Of a DNA stretch of 58,209 nucleotides, positions 1-8,600 are shown piece by piece. Both the position numbers and the translations under genes were made by a program. Under the pieces are notes generated by a model. It saw only the letters and a list, made by a program, of their open reading frames with translations. It ran no database searches and had not been told where the DNA came from. The first letter of the stretch is position 1, and the number at the start of each line of letters is the position of its first letter. Source of the DNA: CAYSTL01 sp964516805 (lineage in GTDB: Archaea; Thermoplasmatota; Thermoplasmata; Halarchaeoplasmatales; Halarchaeoplasmataceae); NCBI GenBank assembly GCA_964516805.1, contig CAZEXI010000008.1:1-58209 (forward strand), in the 5' to 3' direction.

Positions 1-14
1 ATTTAATATGAGGT

Positions 15-503
15 ATGGGTCAAAGTGTAGATATGAGTTTCCATACAGATTTTGAGAAATGGAAAGAACAATCAAAGAAAGAAAATTGTCCAGTCTGCAA
101 TGATGAGGAAATGCCTGAAGGGATGGAGGATCTTTATGAAGATGAATATACATGGCTCAATGCTGAACCTGTAGAGTGTTTGAAAGGCGCGTGTCATGTA
201 ACAGCAAAGTTCCACGCAATTGAATTGTATGATTTGACTGATGATCAATTGATGGGATTTATGAAAGAAGTACAAATCTACGCTGAAGCACTGAAAAAAG
301 TGACTGATGCAGTAAAAATCAATTATGAGATTCATGGTAATACTTTACCACATTTTCATCTACATTTATATCCTAGATATAGAGACGATCCTTTCCCTGG
401 ACAACCTATAGATTACAATGAAAAATCCAATCAATACGAAGAAGGTGAGTTTGAAAAATTTGTAGAAAAATTAAGGAATGAAATAGATAAAATAAAAAAA
501 TAA
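15..503 (+). CDS. HIT-family protein (histidine triad nucleotide hydrolase/transferase)
   Basis: A 162-residue protein with the histidine-triad signature HFHLHLYPR near residue 113, the motif that binds the nucleotide alpha-phosphate in HIT enzymes. An upstream Cys pair (CPVC, near residue 25) and a further Cys and His (GACHVTAKFH) could bind zinc, as in some HIT proteins. HIT enzymes hydrolyse or transfer nucleoside monophosphates (AMP-lysine, Ap4A or adenylyl conjugates); the substrate here cannot be read from sequence. ATG at 15 gives the longest frame, and ATG at 33 is a credible alternative. It ends 3 nt before the convergent methyltransferase gene. The family call is firm, the substrate open. 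Confidence 0.85.
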   Translation: MGQSVDMSFHTDFEKWKEQSKKENCPVCNDEEMPEGMEDLYEDEYTWLNAEPVECLKGACHVTAKFHAIELYDLTDDQLMGFMKEVQIYAEALKKVTDAVKINYEIHGNTLPHFHLHLYPRYRDDPFPGQPIDYNEKSNQYEEGEFEKFVEKLRNEIDKIKK

Positions 504-506
504 ATT

Positions 507-1250
507 CTATTTATGTGCGACCGCTATCAATCGGTCAGATTTTTCATTATACTCAGATCTTTCTAAGTCTCCATATATATCTACAAATCTGAAACCGGCT
601 TCTTTTAACATATCTCTCATTTCCTTAGCAGAATATAATTTAGTGATGAAAGGATGTTCGTGAACTTCTCCATCCTGTATGAGGATCCAATTACTCTCTA
701 TAAGGTCCCAATCTCCTTTCACTTCCCTTTCTTCCAGGAAAAAACCATTCTCCATCCTTGCCCAGTCTCTTTCACTGAAAACTCTAGCCCATACCTCTTT
801 ACCCATGATATCTATCAGAAAAGTACCACCAGTTTTTAAAGATGAGTAAACGTTCTCGATGACCTTGAAGTTGTCTTCATCATCGACAAAGTAACCGAAA
901 GAAGTGAAGAATATCATGGCTGCATCGTACTCTTCTTCTCTCTTGAAGTCTCTCATATCTTCCCTGACAAATTCTACTGATATGCCCGAATTAGATGCTT
1001 TTCCTCTTGCTTCTTGTATATAGTATTCTGAGATATCTACCCCCGTAACGTCATAACCTCTTTTAGCAAATTCTATCGAGTGTCTCCCGATCCCACAGCA
1101 TAGATCCAATATCTTATCTCCTTTCCTTAATTCAAGAAGATCTATCAACCTTTTTACCTGCTGAGAGGTAGTCTGGAGTCTATGTTCATGAAATAATACT
1201 GACCTGTACTCTTCCCAGAACTCTTGATCTCGGAACCATTCTTCATTCAT
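507..1250 (-). CDS. Class I SAM-dependent methyltransferase
   Basis: A 247-residue protein with a Rossmann methyltransferase core. Motif I is ILDLCCGIGRHSIEFAKRG (about residues 47-65), followed by the acidic motif II residue in VTGVDIS and motif III around REDMRDF. It belongs to the broad Methyltransf_25/11 group. Family knowledge gives SAM as cofactor, but the acceptor (small molecule, lipid, protein or RNA) is not evident. It is convergent with the HIT gene and has no partner gene on its own strand, so context does not help. No convincing Shine-Dalgarno precedes the ATG. Confidence 0.85.
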   Translation of the reverse strand: MNEEWFRDQEFWEEYRSVLFHEHRLQTTSQQVKRLIDLLELRKGDKILDLCCGIGRHSIEFAKRGYDVTGVDISEYYIQEARGKASNSGISVEFVREDMRDFKREEEYDAAMIFFTSFGYFVDDEDNFKVIENVYSSLKTGGTFLIDIMGKEVWARVFSERDWARMENGFFLEEREVKGDWDLIESNWILIQDGEVHEHPFITKLYSAKEMRDMLKEAGFRFVDIYGDLERSEYNEKSDRLIAVAHK

Positions 1251-1781
1251 AATAATTCGTCAGATTGTATCATTATATATAATATCTTTTTTAGTGTCTT
1301 AGAAAAACTTTATATTTTGATGGGTTTTAAAATAATTTCTTTAATCTATTTCTTTTCTTACCATAGGACTATGACCTATTCACTTAGGGGTAGGATGATC
1401 TCATATGATCAGGATCAGACAGATCGCAGAACATAATGAAGCCGATATCAAAGTTAGTGACTCAAGTTTGGGTGGTGTGAGATTTGATATAGGCTTGAAG
1501 AGAGATGATTAAAACAAGAGAAATGATAAAAAATAATCATGATTCCTTACCAATCTATTCAGAATTCCATTCTGAGGCCAATTGAACAGCTTTGCCCATC
1601 CTCTCTTATATCTGATGAATAATATTCGGTCAAGGCTGAAAAGAGATTCATTAGGCATAAAAGAGCGAATAAAGTTATCTGAAGATATATTGGTTCCATC
1701 ATTGTTAAATTTTGAGATAAAAGAAAATATAAAAATATTTACATCATAGAATAGTTTTAATATCTTCATATAATGTGAGTT
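1251..1781. other. 531-nt region without an intact gene; degraded coding sequence
   Basis: No intact gene is credible here. The methyltransferase promoter must lie at the left end. A 35-codon plus-strand fragment resembling a histidine kinase C-terminus lies at 1405-1512 (separate entry). A second plus-strand fragment, ATG 1615 to stop 1749 (44 codons), has a normal-looking mixed composition (for example RSRLKRDSLGIKERIKLSED) but I do not recognise it. An 86-codon minus-strand frame (1509-1769) is aromatic-rich and looks like chance. The stretch is best read as eroding DNA. Confidence 0.5.
1405..1512 (+). pseudogene. Relic resembling the C-terminus of a sensor histidine kinase (G2 box)
   Basis: A 35-codon frame reads QIAEHNEADIKVSDSSLGGV and then RFDIGLKRDD before the stop. 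This follows the pattern that ends HATPase_c domains of sensor kinases: helix with an H-x-A/G-x-I pair, an 'I-x-V-x-DS' strand, a small-residue G2 box (LGG), then RFxIxL and a short polar tail. A TGA lies three codons upstream of the ATG, so nothing of the G1/N/F boxes or the dimerisation domain is attached. I read it as the surviving 3' end of a deleted kinase gene. It is too short for certainty. Confidence 0.4.
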
Positions 1782-2195
1782 ATGATGGTGAAAAAGAAAA
1801 TTTTAAGCAGATGCGGATATCGATGTGATCTATGTCTAGCATATAAGGAAAATATAGAGAAAGAATATAGCAGAGAAAAGTTAAGTGATGGATGGTTCAA
1901 ATATTTTGGATTCCGTATTTCTTCTGATGATATATGCTGTGAGGGCTGTAAGACTTCCGATCCTTTAGAAGATGATATGATCGATAAAAACTGTCCTGTT
2001 CGTTCATGTGTGATCAGTAAAAATATAGATAATTGCTCAGAATGTGAGAATTATATTTGTGATAAATTAGAGAGTAGATTGGTATGTTATGACGAGATAT
2101 CTAGGGAGTTTGATGGAAAAATACCTAATAAAGATAGAGAATTATTCATCAGACCCTATGAGAACAGTAAACGTTTAGAAGAACGGAGGGAATAA
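1782..2195 (+). CDS. DUF3795-family cysteine-rich protein
   Basis: A 137-residue cysteine-rich protein that opens with SRCGYRCDLCLAYKEN and continues with CCEGCKTSDP, NCPVRSCV and NCSECENYIC. This spacing of Cys pairs is typical of the DUF3795 family, small proteins thought to bind zinc or an Fe-S cluster; their function is unknown. Two ATGs are adjacent (1782 and 1785). The gene follows a region of decayed DNA and precedes the MBL hydrolase on the same strand by about 45 nt, so the two may be co-transcribed. The family call is good; no activity can be proposed. Confidence 0.75.
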   Translation: MMVKKKILSRCGYRCDLCLAYKENIEKEYSREKLSDGWFKYFGFRISSDDICCEGCKTSDPLEDDMIDKNCPVRSCVISKNIDNCSECENYICDKLESRLVCYDEISREFDGKIPNKDRELFIRPYENSKRLEERRE

Positions 2196-2239
2196 CTAAC
2201 TTTATTTACTTTTTTATTGATTATTGATTAGTGATAATT

Positions 2240-2914
2240 ATGGTAGAGATAAGGAAGATAGCTCATGCATCTGTTTTGATCAAGACAAACGACAAGAACA
2301 TTTACATCGATCCATTCTGTTCTGACTCATTTCCAGATGAGATAAAAGAATTTTATGAATACTTAGAGAAAGCTGATATACTTCTATTAACACATGGACA
2401 TCATGACCATTGTGACCCCTCTTCATTTGAAGGTATGCTTATAGAAGATTCAGAAATATTGGCTCCAAAAAGTTGTGAAGGGAAAATCGAAATTGAATAT
2501 ACTTTGATTAAACCTGGGATTAGTAAGATTGTAAAAGGAGTAAATATAGAAGCTGTCCATGCCTACAATATCAAAAGAAAAAGAGATTCCGGTGAGCCCT
2601 TCCATCCGAAAGGAGAGGGAGTCGGTTATGTGATCAATATAGCTGACAAGAGGATATATCATCCTGGTGATACTGAAAAGATACCTGAGATGAAAGATTT
2701 AGAAGATATTGATGTGGCTTTCCTACCAATAGATGGAACTTATACAATGGATGTTGATGAAGCTGTTGAAGCCGCTAAAATAATAGAACCTAGGATAGCC
2801 ATACCTATACATGAAAGGGATGTTGATCCTAATGAGTTTAAGGATAGGTTAGAATCTGAGTCTGATATTAAAGTCAAGGCAATGAATAAAATGGAGACTT
2901 TAAGATTGAGATAA
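2240..2914 (+). CDS. Metallo-beta-lactamase-fold hydrolase (UlaG/UPF0173-like)
   Basis: A 224-residue MBL-fold protein. The metal-binding motif HGHHDHCD is near residue 53, followed by YHPGDTE (the distal Asp), DVAFLPIDGTYTMDVDEA, and a C-terminal IPIHE that supplies the last His. This order matches the short UlaG/UPF0173 branch, which hydrolyses small lactone or phosphoester substrates with one or two divalent metals; the actual substrate is unknown. The longest frame begins at a GTG at 2231, but MVEIRKIAHAS from ATG 2240 matches the usual N-terminus of the family. A strong hairpin follows the stop. Confidence 0.85.
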   Translation: MVEIRKIAHASVLIKTNDKNIYIDPFCSDSFPDEIKEFYEYLEKADILLLTHGHHDHCDPSSFEGMLIEDSEILAPKSCEGKIEIEYTLIKPGISKIVKGVNIEAVHAYNIKRKRDSGEPFHPKGEGVGYVINIADKRIYHPGDTEKIPEMKDLEDIDVAFLPIDGTYTMDVDEAVEAAKIIEPRIAIPIHERDVDPNEFKDRLESESDIKVKAMNKMETLRLR

Positions 2915-2921
2915 AAAAAGA

Positions 2922-2951
2922 GTCCCAGGGAGTGAATGAACTCCCTAGGAC
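2922..2951. terminator. Hairpin, 12-bp stem, after the MBL gene
   Basis: GTCCCAGGGAGT at 2922-2933 pairs with ACTCCCTAGGAC at 2940-2951 (11 of 12 positions) around a 6-nt loop, 7 nt after the MBL stop codon. It could be a transcript-end structure. It shares the blocks CAGGGAG and ACTC(C/T)CTAGG with a second hairpin near 5559-5598, so it may instead be a repeat or insertion-element end. Archaeal termination depends mainly on T-runs, and the T-run here (CCCTTTTTTG) is about 20 nt further on. Confidence 0.5.
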
Positions 2952-3054
2952 CGATAAATCCCTCTCTCCCTTTTTTGCCCCTTGCAACCAAGCAAGGAGA
3001 GTGATAGATGGTTATCATCTCTTGTTAATAACTCAGTCAACTATTACGTAATTA

Positions 3055-3143
3055 ATATATTTGTTATATGACTAATTAATATGTTAGTTATATTTGTAAT
3101 TTTTGGGAAAAAAACATTATATGACAAATATATTTGTTATATA
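3055..3143. promoter_or_regulatory. Probable operator array in front of and over the CARF regulator start codon
   Basis: A 26-bp inverted repeat occupies 3118-3143 (half-site TATATGACAAATA, then its mirror), with 12 of 13 pairs matching; its last base is the A of the ATG at 3143. The core ATATATTTGTTATAT recurs exactly at 3055-3069 and 3128-3142, and in a diverged form (ATATGTTAGTTATAT) at 3079-3093. One palindrome plus two upstream copies, directly before a gene with a winged-helix domain, is what an autoregulatory site looks like. The sites also resemble TATA boxes, so a role in promoter occlusion is plausible. Confidence 0.6.
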
Positions 3144-3937
3144 TGACGGGTAAGGAGAAGGGAATACACATAACCGCAGGTAGTTTCGAGTATGACAGAG
3201 TGATAGCACCTATAATGGGCAAGTATCCTGTAGAAAAATTGATAATACTTAAGGCTGAATCAAGTGATAGATATCCTGAAGCTAAGAGTATCACTGATAG
3301 ATTCGTCGATAAAATGAAAAGTAATCCTATTGATATCGAGATAGAGGATGTAGATATTTATGATTTTGATGAGGTATTTCTGAAAACAACTAGTATTTTG
3401 AAGAAATTTTCTGATAAGAAAATATACATAAACATCTCTTCTGCTCCAAAATTATCTTTAGTGGCCATGATGTCCGCAGCCTTTTTTTCCAAAAAGAGAA
3501 ATAACTTGGAGATATTTTATCTTGCACCCAAGGATTATCTTCTCCCTAAGATATTGAATAAAATTTCTGAGTTAAAAGATAGTAAAGATGAAGAAACTAT
3601 CAATGATCTCATTCGTTTAGGTGAGGAATTTAAGGAGAACGGAACAGCAAAAGGCATAAGTGAGTTTGAAGAGATACCTATTTTTCCAATACAAAATATC
3701 ACGAATACGGATAAGGAAATAATGAACGAAATAGAAGAATGTAAGGGAGTCAATTCTATAAAAGAACTAGTCGTTCAGATAAATGAATACAGGAAAAAAA
3801 GTCTAGAAAGGTCCAGCATCCAGTACAGGTTAGAAAAATTAGAGGAAAAAGGACTAATAAAAACTAGAAGAGAGAATCGAAGACTTAGAATAGAATTATC
3901 TAGATTAGGAGAGATATATCTAAAAGGATATAACTGA
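3143..3937 (+). CDS. CARF-domain winged-helix transcriptional regulator (DUF6293/Csa3-like)
   Basis: A 264-residue protein with two parts. Residues 1-150 form a Rossmann-like CARF domain. Its N-terminal strand (GIHITAGSFEYDRVIAPI) and the ligand-loop motif YINISSAPKLSLVAMMSAAF (about 95-114) correspond to the two conserved CARF motifs. The C-terminal third (about 185-264) is a winged helix ending LEKLEEKGLIKTRRENRRLRIELSRLGE. CARF-HTH proteins such as Csa3 and the haloarchaeal DUF6293 group are regulators that sense a ligand, sometimes a cyclic oligonucleotide. The longest frame starts with a TTG at 3134; the ATG at 3143 is preferred. A palindrome overlaps this start. No CRISPR or cas gene lies in the window, so its target is unknown beyond likely self-control. 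Confidence 0.75.
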   Translation: MTGKEKGIHITAGSFEYDRVIAPIMGKYPVEKLIILKAESSDRYPEAKSITDRFVDKMKSNPIDIEIEDVDIYDFDEVFLKTTSILKKFSDKKIYINISSAPKLSLVAMMSAAFFSKKRNNLEIFYLAPKDYLLPKILNKISELKDSKDEETINDLIRLGEEFKENGTAKGISEFEEIPIFPIQNITNTDKEIMNEIEECKGVNSIKELVVQINEYRKKSLERSSIQYRLEKLEEKGLIKTRRENRRLRIELSRLGEIYLKGYN

Positions 3938-4193
3938 TCAAGTTTTTATCACATAATTTTTCATAACATGAGATCACAAACAGGACAGATCATCTATTAA
4001 AGAAGAATTGGAACTAGACTCTTGGAAGAATTAAAAATGTACACAAAATGTATTTGGTTTCTATTTTGGTGAGTTCAAGCACCGGTATATCAACGAAAGG
4101 AAACAAAAATTTGTACATATCCTATGAGTATTGAAGCAAGAAGAGTAAAATTCTGATAAAATACTAAATAAATTTACAATATTTTTAATAACG

Positions 4194-4418
4194 ATGAGAA
4201 GAAGAAACTATGATATAAAGTGTGGTGAGTGCGGTAGGCATTTGTTAGAGTACATAAAATACGGAGATGGAAATTTGGTGAACTGTTATAAAAAAAGGAT
4301 CGTAGAAGATCATACTGTTACCGAAGGTAAAGAAGTTAAATGTCCGTGTGGAAACGTTATTGGAATCGATAGATCATCAAGGATTAAGATGAAGCAACAT
4401 TCTTTTACTATCGATTAG
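4194..4418 (+). CDS. Small zinc-ribbon protein
   Basis: A 74-residue protein with a first metal-binding knuckle, KCGECGRHLLEY, and a second, KCPCGNVIG, about 40 residues later, separated by a basic stretch. This is a single zinc ribbon with little else. Such proteins are common in archaea and usually have no assigned role; nucleic-acid or protein contact is a guess. It sits 46 nt before the DUF2891 gene on the same strand. The two Cys knuckles and non-random composition support a real gene. Confidence 0.65.
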   Translation: MRRRNYDIKCGECGRHLLEYIKYGDGNLVNCYKKRIVEDHTVTEGKEVKCPCGNVIGIDRSSRIKMKQHSFTID

Positions 4419-4464
4419 TTGATAGAAATGGGATTCAAATAATTTAGAAGAAGGTTTGTTAAAT

Positions 4465-5529
4465 ATGTGGAGCAAAATAGATCTCAATGAAGTACTGACT
4501 GGTAAATCAGATTGGGTCGACTCAGAGCTCGCAAGGAAACTGGCTGAACCATCCATAAAATGTATACAAAGAGAATTTCCTCATCATTCACCATCGTTCG
4601 GTCCTGAAGGTGAGATCAATCTCCCTAAAAAAGATCATCCTTTATTTTATGGATGTTATGATTGGCACTCATCTGTACACAGTCATTGGAATCTAGTCAG
4701 ACAAGTACGTTTGATCGATAATCATCCATTAAAGGGAGAAATATTATCTTTATTTGAAAAGCAGTTTGAAGAAAATAAAATAAAGAAAGAGATAGCATAT
4801 TTAGATCGCAACAAGACATTTGAAAAACCGTATGGGTGGGGATGGTTCCTGAGATTGATATCTGAACTTTATCTTTGGGATTATGAAGAATCTGAGAGTT
4901 GGGAAGAAATTTTAAAACCATTAGAAGATAAGATTATTGAACTTACCAAAAATAAATTTTTAAGACAAGAAAGGCCCCTAAGAGTCGGAATTCATGGCAA
5001 TTCTGCTTTTTCTTTGATAAATATCTTGGATTATGCACGGATCAAATCAACTGAAGAGTTGGAATCAATAATAGTCGATAAGTCGAAGGAATTTTTTATA
5101 GATGATAAAGAATCTCCTGTGAATTACGAACCGATCGGCTGGGATTTTCTTTCACCGACACTTACAGAAGCAGATTTGATGAGAAGAGTACTGGATAAGG
5201 ATGAATATACTGAATGGCTGGATGGTTTTTTACCTGATCTCAATGAAACTTCATATAGTTCTTTTCTTGAACCAATAAAAGTAGAACTAGATGACCTTAT
5301 GAAATATCATTTAGTAGGTCTCAATCTTTCTAAAGCATGGACCTTATGTGGTATTGAATCGAATCTCCCAAAACATCATAGGTTAAAGAAAATAATAAAG
5401 GAGAGTTCGGAAAAACATGCAGAAGAAGGTTTGAAACAGACCTTTACATCTGATTATGGTGGTTCCCACTGGTTGTTATCTTTTGCTTTGTATCTGTTCA
5501 CAATGGATGAGAGTGGTATAGCTCCATGA
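4465..5529 (+). CDS. DUF2891-family protein
   Basis: A 354-residue soluble protein with the family hallmark HPLFYGCYDWHSSVHSHWNLVR (in two parts, about residues 53-74), then RPYGWGW-like (KPYGWGWFLRL) and SDYGGSHWLLSFALYL at the C-terminus. These His/Trp/Tyr-rich motifs recur across DUF2891 proteins, which are found mainly in bacteria. The conserved His and Glu residues suggest a metal- or carbohydrate-active alpha-helical fold, but no reaction is established. The longest frame opens with a TTG at 4456; ATG 4465 (MWSKIDLNEVL) is more natural. Its presence in an archaeon next to a CARF regulator and insertion-like hairpins suggests transfer. Confidence 0.75.
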   Translation: MWSKIDLNEVLTGKSDWVDSELARKLAEPSIKCIQREFPHHSPSFGPEGEINLPKKDHPLFYGCYDWHSSVHSHWNLVRQVRLIDNHPLKGEILSLFEKQFEENKIKKEIAYLDRNKTFEKPYGWGWFLRLISELYLWDYEESESWEEILKPLEDKIIELTKNKFLRQERPLRVGIHGNSAFSLINILDYARIKSTEELESIIVDKSKEFFIDDKESPVNYEPIGWDFLSPTLTEADLMRRVLDKDEYTEWLDGFLPDLNETSYSSFLEPIKVELDDLMKYHLVGLNLSKAWTLCGIESNLPKHHRLKKIIKESSEKHAEEGLKQTFTSDYGGSHWLLSFALYLFTMDESGIAP

Positions 5530-5558
5530 TGAAAATTATCTAACCTAACTATTTAAGA

Positions 5559-5588
5559 CCTCTTTCTTCAGGGAGAGGAGGATTTCAC
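5559..5588. mobile_element. Possible IS200/IS605-type right-end hairpin (solo remnant)
   Basis: CCTCTTTC (5559-5566) pairs with GGGAGAGG (5571-5578; two G-U pairs) around TTCA and is followed by AGGATTTCAC. A short GC-rich stem with a TTCA loop and a trailing AGGAT-TCAC tail is the form I know from the right ends of IS200/IS605/IS1341 elements, where TnpA reads the hairpin and TnpB uses it as guide-RNA scaffold. No tnpA or tnpB remains nearby. It lies between convergent genes, so a plain terminator hairpin is the alternative. Confidence 0.4.
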
Positions 5589-5602
5589 TCTCTAGGGACA
5601 TA

Positions 5603-8600
5603 TCATCTCTTTTTATTGATGATTAAAGTAATCAATGATATAGAAATGAATAGTAAGATCAAACCAAATCCAGGCGTATCTTTGCCTTTCACTTTTACTT
5701 CTCCTGCAGATTCATCTCCAACTATTATTTCGTATGTTCCTTTCTCATCGAATTTATGTTTGTAAGTATAGGTTTTATTACCAGACTTTACCTTTATAGA
5801 TTCAACAGTCTTGTCATCCACTTTTATATCGATTGTATGAGTTATATCGTCTTTGTTCGTGACCTCAGCGGTTATTTTCACTTTATTACCTTTATTTACA
5901 GTTTCATCACTTATTTCCAGATCATCGATTCTAGTATAATATATCTCTATATTCTCTTCTTTTTCACCGACTGAAATTTTGTGTGTTCCATTGGTATAGA
6001 AGGTATGATCAATAATTAAAGATTTAGATCCATCAGGTTCCAGATTGAAGGTTTCAATCACCTCTCCATCTATATAAAAATAGTCTTCAAGTTCAGAATC
6101 GCCTTTATTCCTCACATCAAATTTAAACTCTACATCATCTCTGACCGTACCCCGATCGGGTATATCAAGTTGATTCACTCTTAGGTTGGATGAAACAACC
6201 CTTACTTTTCTACTTTCGTTTCCTATGGTAATATAATAATTTCCTGGATTATCAAATGTAAATTCTTCTTCCACATCCAATGTTTTACCACCATCTATTT
6301 CATAAGAATTTATTACTAGACCTCTTAATTCGACATCAAAAGTAGTTTTATAATCTAGCTTATTTTCTACAACAGCGTTGATAGTTACTGATTCTCCTGT
6401 TTTTAAGGATCTTGGGTGAACTTTGAAATCACTCACCGATATATCTTTTTCCGGTCCATAAACGATTAACGAAGCAGTTTCAGTGACATTTTCATCCCTC
6501 TCAGGGATAGTGCCTTCAAATTCTATCGTGTATGAGCCACCTGATAGATCACCAGTTTCAATTTTTGCATTATATTCACTTTGTTCCAAATCAGGAGTTA
6601 TTCTCCTAACCACTTTGTTATCATCATCTATCAGTTTTATTTCTACAGTAGAGTCATCTTGTTTATTTAGATCCCTAGTCGTGGTATCACCAGACCCCTC
6701 TTTTATTGCACATTTAACTGAGACTTCTATTTCCTTGCCTGATGATACCGTGGATGGAACGTCCATAGATTCTACTATCAATTCTTTTGTCCCAACTAAA
6801 TTTCTAAAATAATCCTTAGAGAATGGATATCCTTCGTTGTTGTCGAACCTTGTGATATTGGCATATCCGTCATTGTCACTAACAGAGTCCATCATGAAAG
6901 GACCGTTTGAAACAAAAACATGTTTGTGCTTATCATAGAAGTCGATCACAGCCTGTATCTCTGTATTCAATTCGCTTGAGTTTATCGTTATCGGAGCGTT
7001 AGCTTTCTCTGTCATGTACCACGGCACATAATCGTCATCGATCATGTTCATCAGAGTGACTACGATATCCTGTCCCTGTTCTTCAGAAATCCAGTTAACC
7101 CAGTGTTTTTTATCTTGATCCCAGCTGTATGTACCCGCATCATATGGGATGTACGTATCATTTTGACTCACAAGGAACTGTGCTGCTTCGTATTGATAGT
7201 ATGGTACCGCTGGCCAGATTGAATAGTATGATCCGATCCTTGAATCTACTGGGAACGTATAATCTCCCCAGATAGTGTAAGTTTGATTCTCTTCATCCCA
7301 TCTCTCTCCTTTTATAGTATTGAATCTCTCTTCATTTTGAAAAGCAAATCCTTTGTGATAATAATCATCACCCGGTCCATCCTTGAATGACATATCCCAG
7401 GACCAAGCGTGCCATCCCATCCCATCTCTTAAAGTCAGGTCAGCACCAGCGTGCCATTTTCCTCCCACTACACTGTAGGTAACCTTAACAGCAGATTGTA
7501 CTCCCGAACCCACCTTTTTCCATGTATCGTTTGCAGGATCATAGATCACTACATCTTCAGGTACTGAGATATTTTTTTCCAAAACAATTTCTCCAGTTTC
7601 GTTATTCTTCCATTCATATGCCTTCTCGACTGTTGATGTTGGTTCCTCTTTTCTATACCAATCCTCTTCCTCATACCAGTTACATCGTATAGGAATATTT
7701 TTTCCAGTTTCAGGGTGCAGAGCTGTACCCGGATCCATCAGCATGCGTTTTTCCTGTAAACCATTAGTATCATATGATCCACCCAGCTCATTCCAGTTAT
7801 ACCTGTAAAGATTTCCATCAGAAGAGTACTGTGCCATCGTTAAATTTTCCACATAGGTATGGATGGTTCTAGGAGTGAATATATCATCCCATCCAGTGAT
7901 AACATTCGTACTGGCTGACTTTATCTTAGACTTGTTATAAAGCATATATTCATGACTTGAACAGATAAACACTCTTACTGATTCATTTAACCCAAGTTCA
8001 GTCGCCTTTTCCATATAATCCCAGTACTGTTTTTCAGAATTCACTTTCCCTTGGTATAATCGCTCAGAGATCTTTTCTAAAGTTCGATTTCCGTAGAACT
8101 CACCATGCTCTCCTTCCGCATCCCATGGAGAACCATCTTCGTAGTATCCATACCTGTAATCAGCATCATCGACGAACCCACCGGGCATATATCCATTCCA
8201 TCCAGCGTACATCTGAACTAGTAATAGATCCTGAAAATATTGAGTTGGATTAGGTGACCAGCTACCTGTGTAAAAGTGCCAATCTAAGTCTGAAGGCTCG
8301 GTAATCCAAACTTTTTCCCCGTAGGATGTACGATCAGGTTTTTCTCTGATTACTTCAATACTACATTCTTCGAGTAGATCAGAAAAATAATCACCTATCT
8401 CTTCCCTTTGATCCTCTATCCTTATTACACCTTTAACCTCGATATTCTCAAAATCCCCGCTAGGTGGCTTATATCTCCAGTAATTAGAAGAATTATCAGG
8501 TGGTTTCAACTCTCCTTTAAGAGAAGTATCATTCATTACAGAATACAAAGCCTGTTTTATCATCTCTTTACCTTTATTTTTGTCACCTTCAGGGGTGAAT

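Noticed and set aside
1509..1769. 86-codon minus-strand frame with many aromatic residues
   Set aside because: Composition is Phe/Ile/Ser-biased as in chance frames of AT-rich DNA, no motif is present, and better plus-strand fragments overlap it.
3134..3142. TTG start for the CARF-HTH protein
   Set aside because: It would add only three residues, lies in the palindrome and gives no better match than ATG 3143.
3972..4124. Plus-strand fragments (DHKQDRSSIKEELELDSWKN, stop, then FGFYFGEFKHRYINERKQKF) that looked like a transposase relic
   Set aside because: No start codon, one internal stop and no specific match to a transposase family that I can name; kept only as a possible decayed frame.
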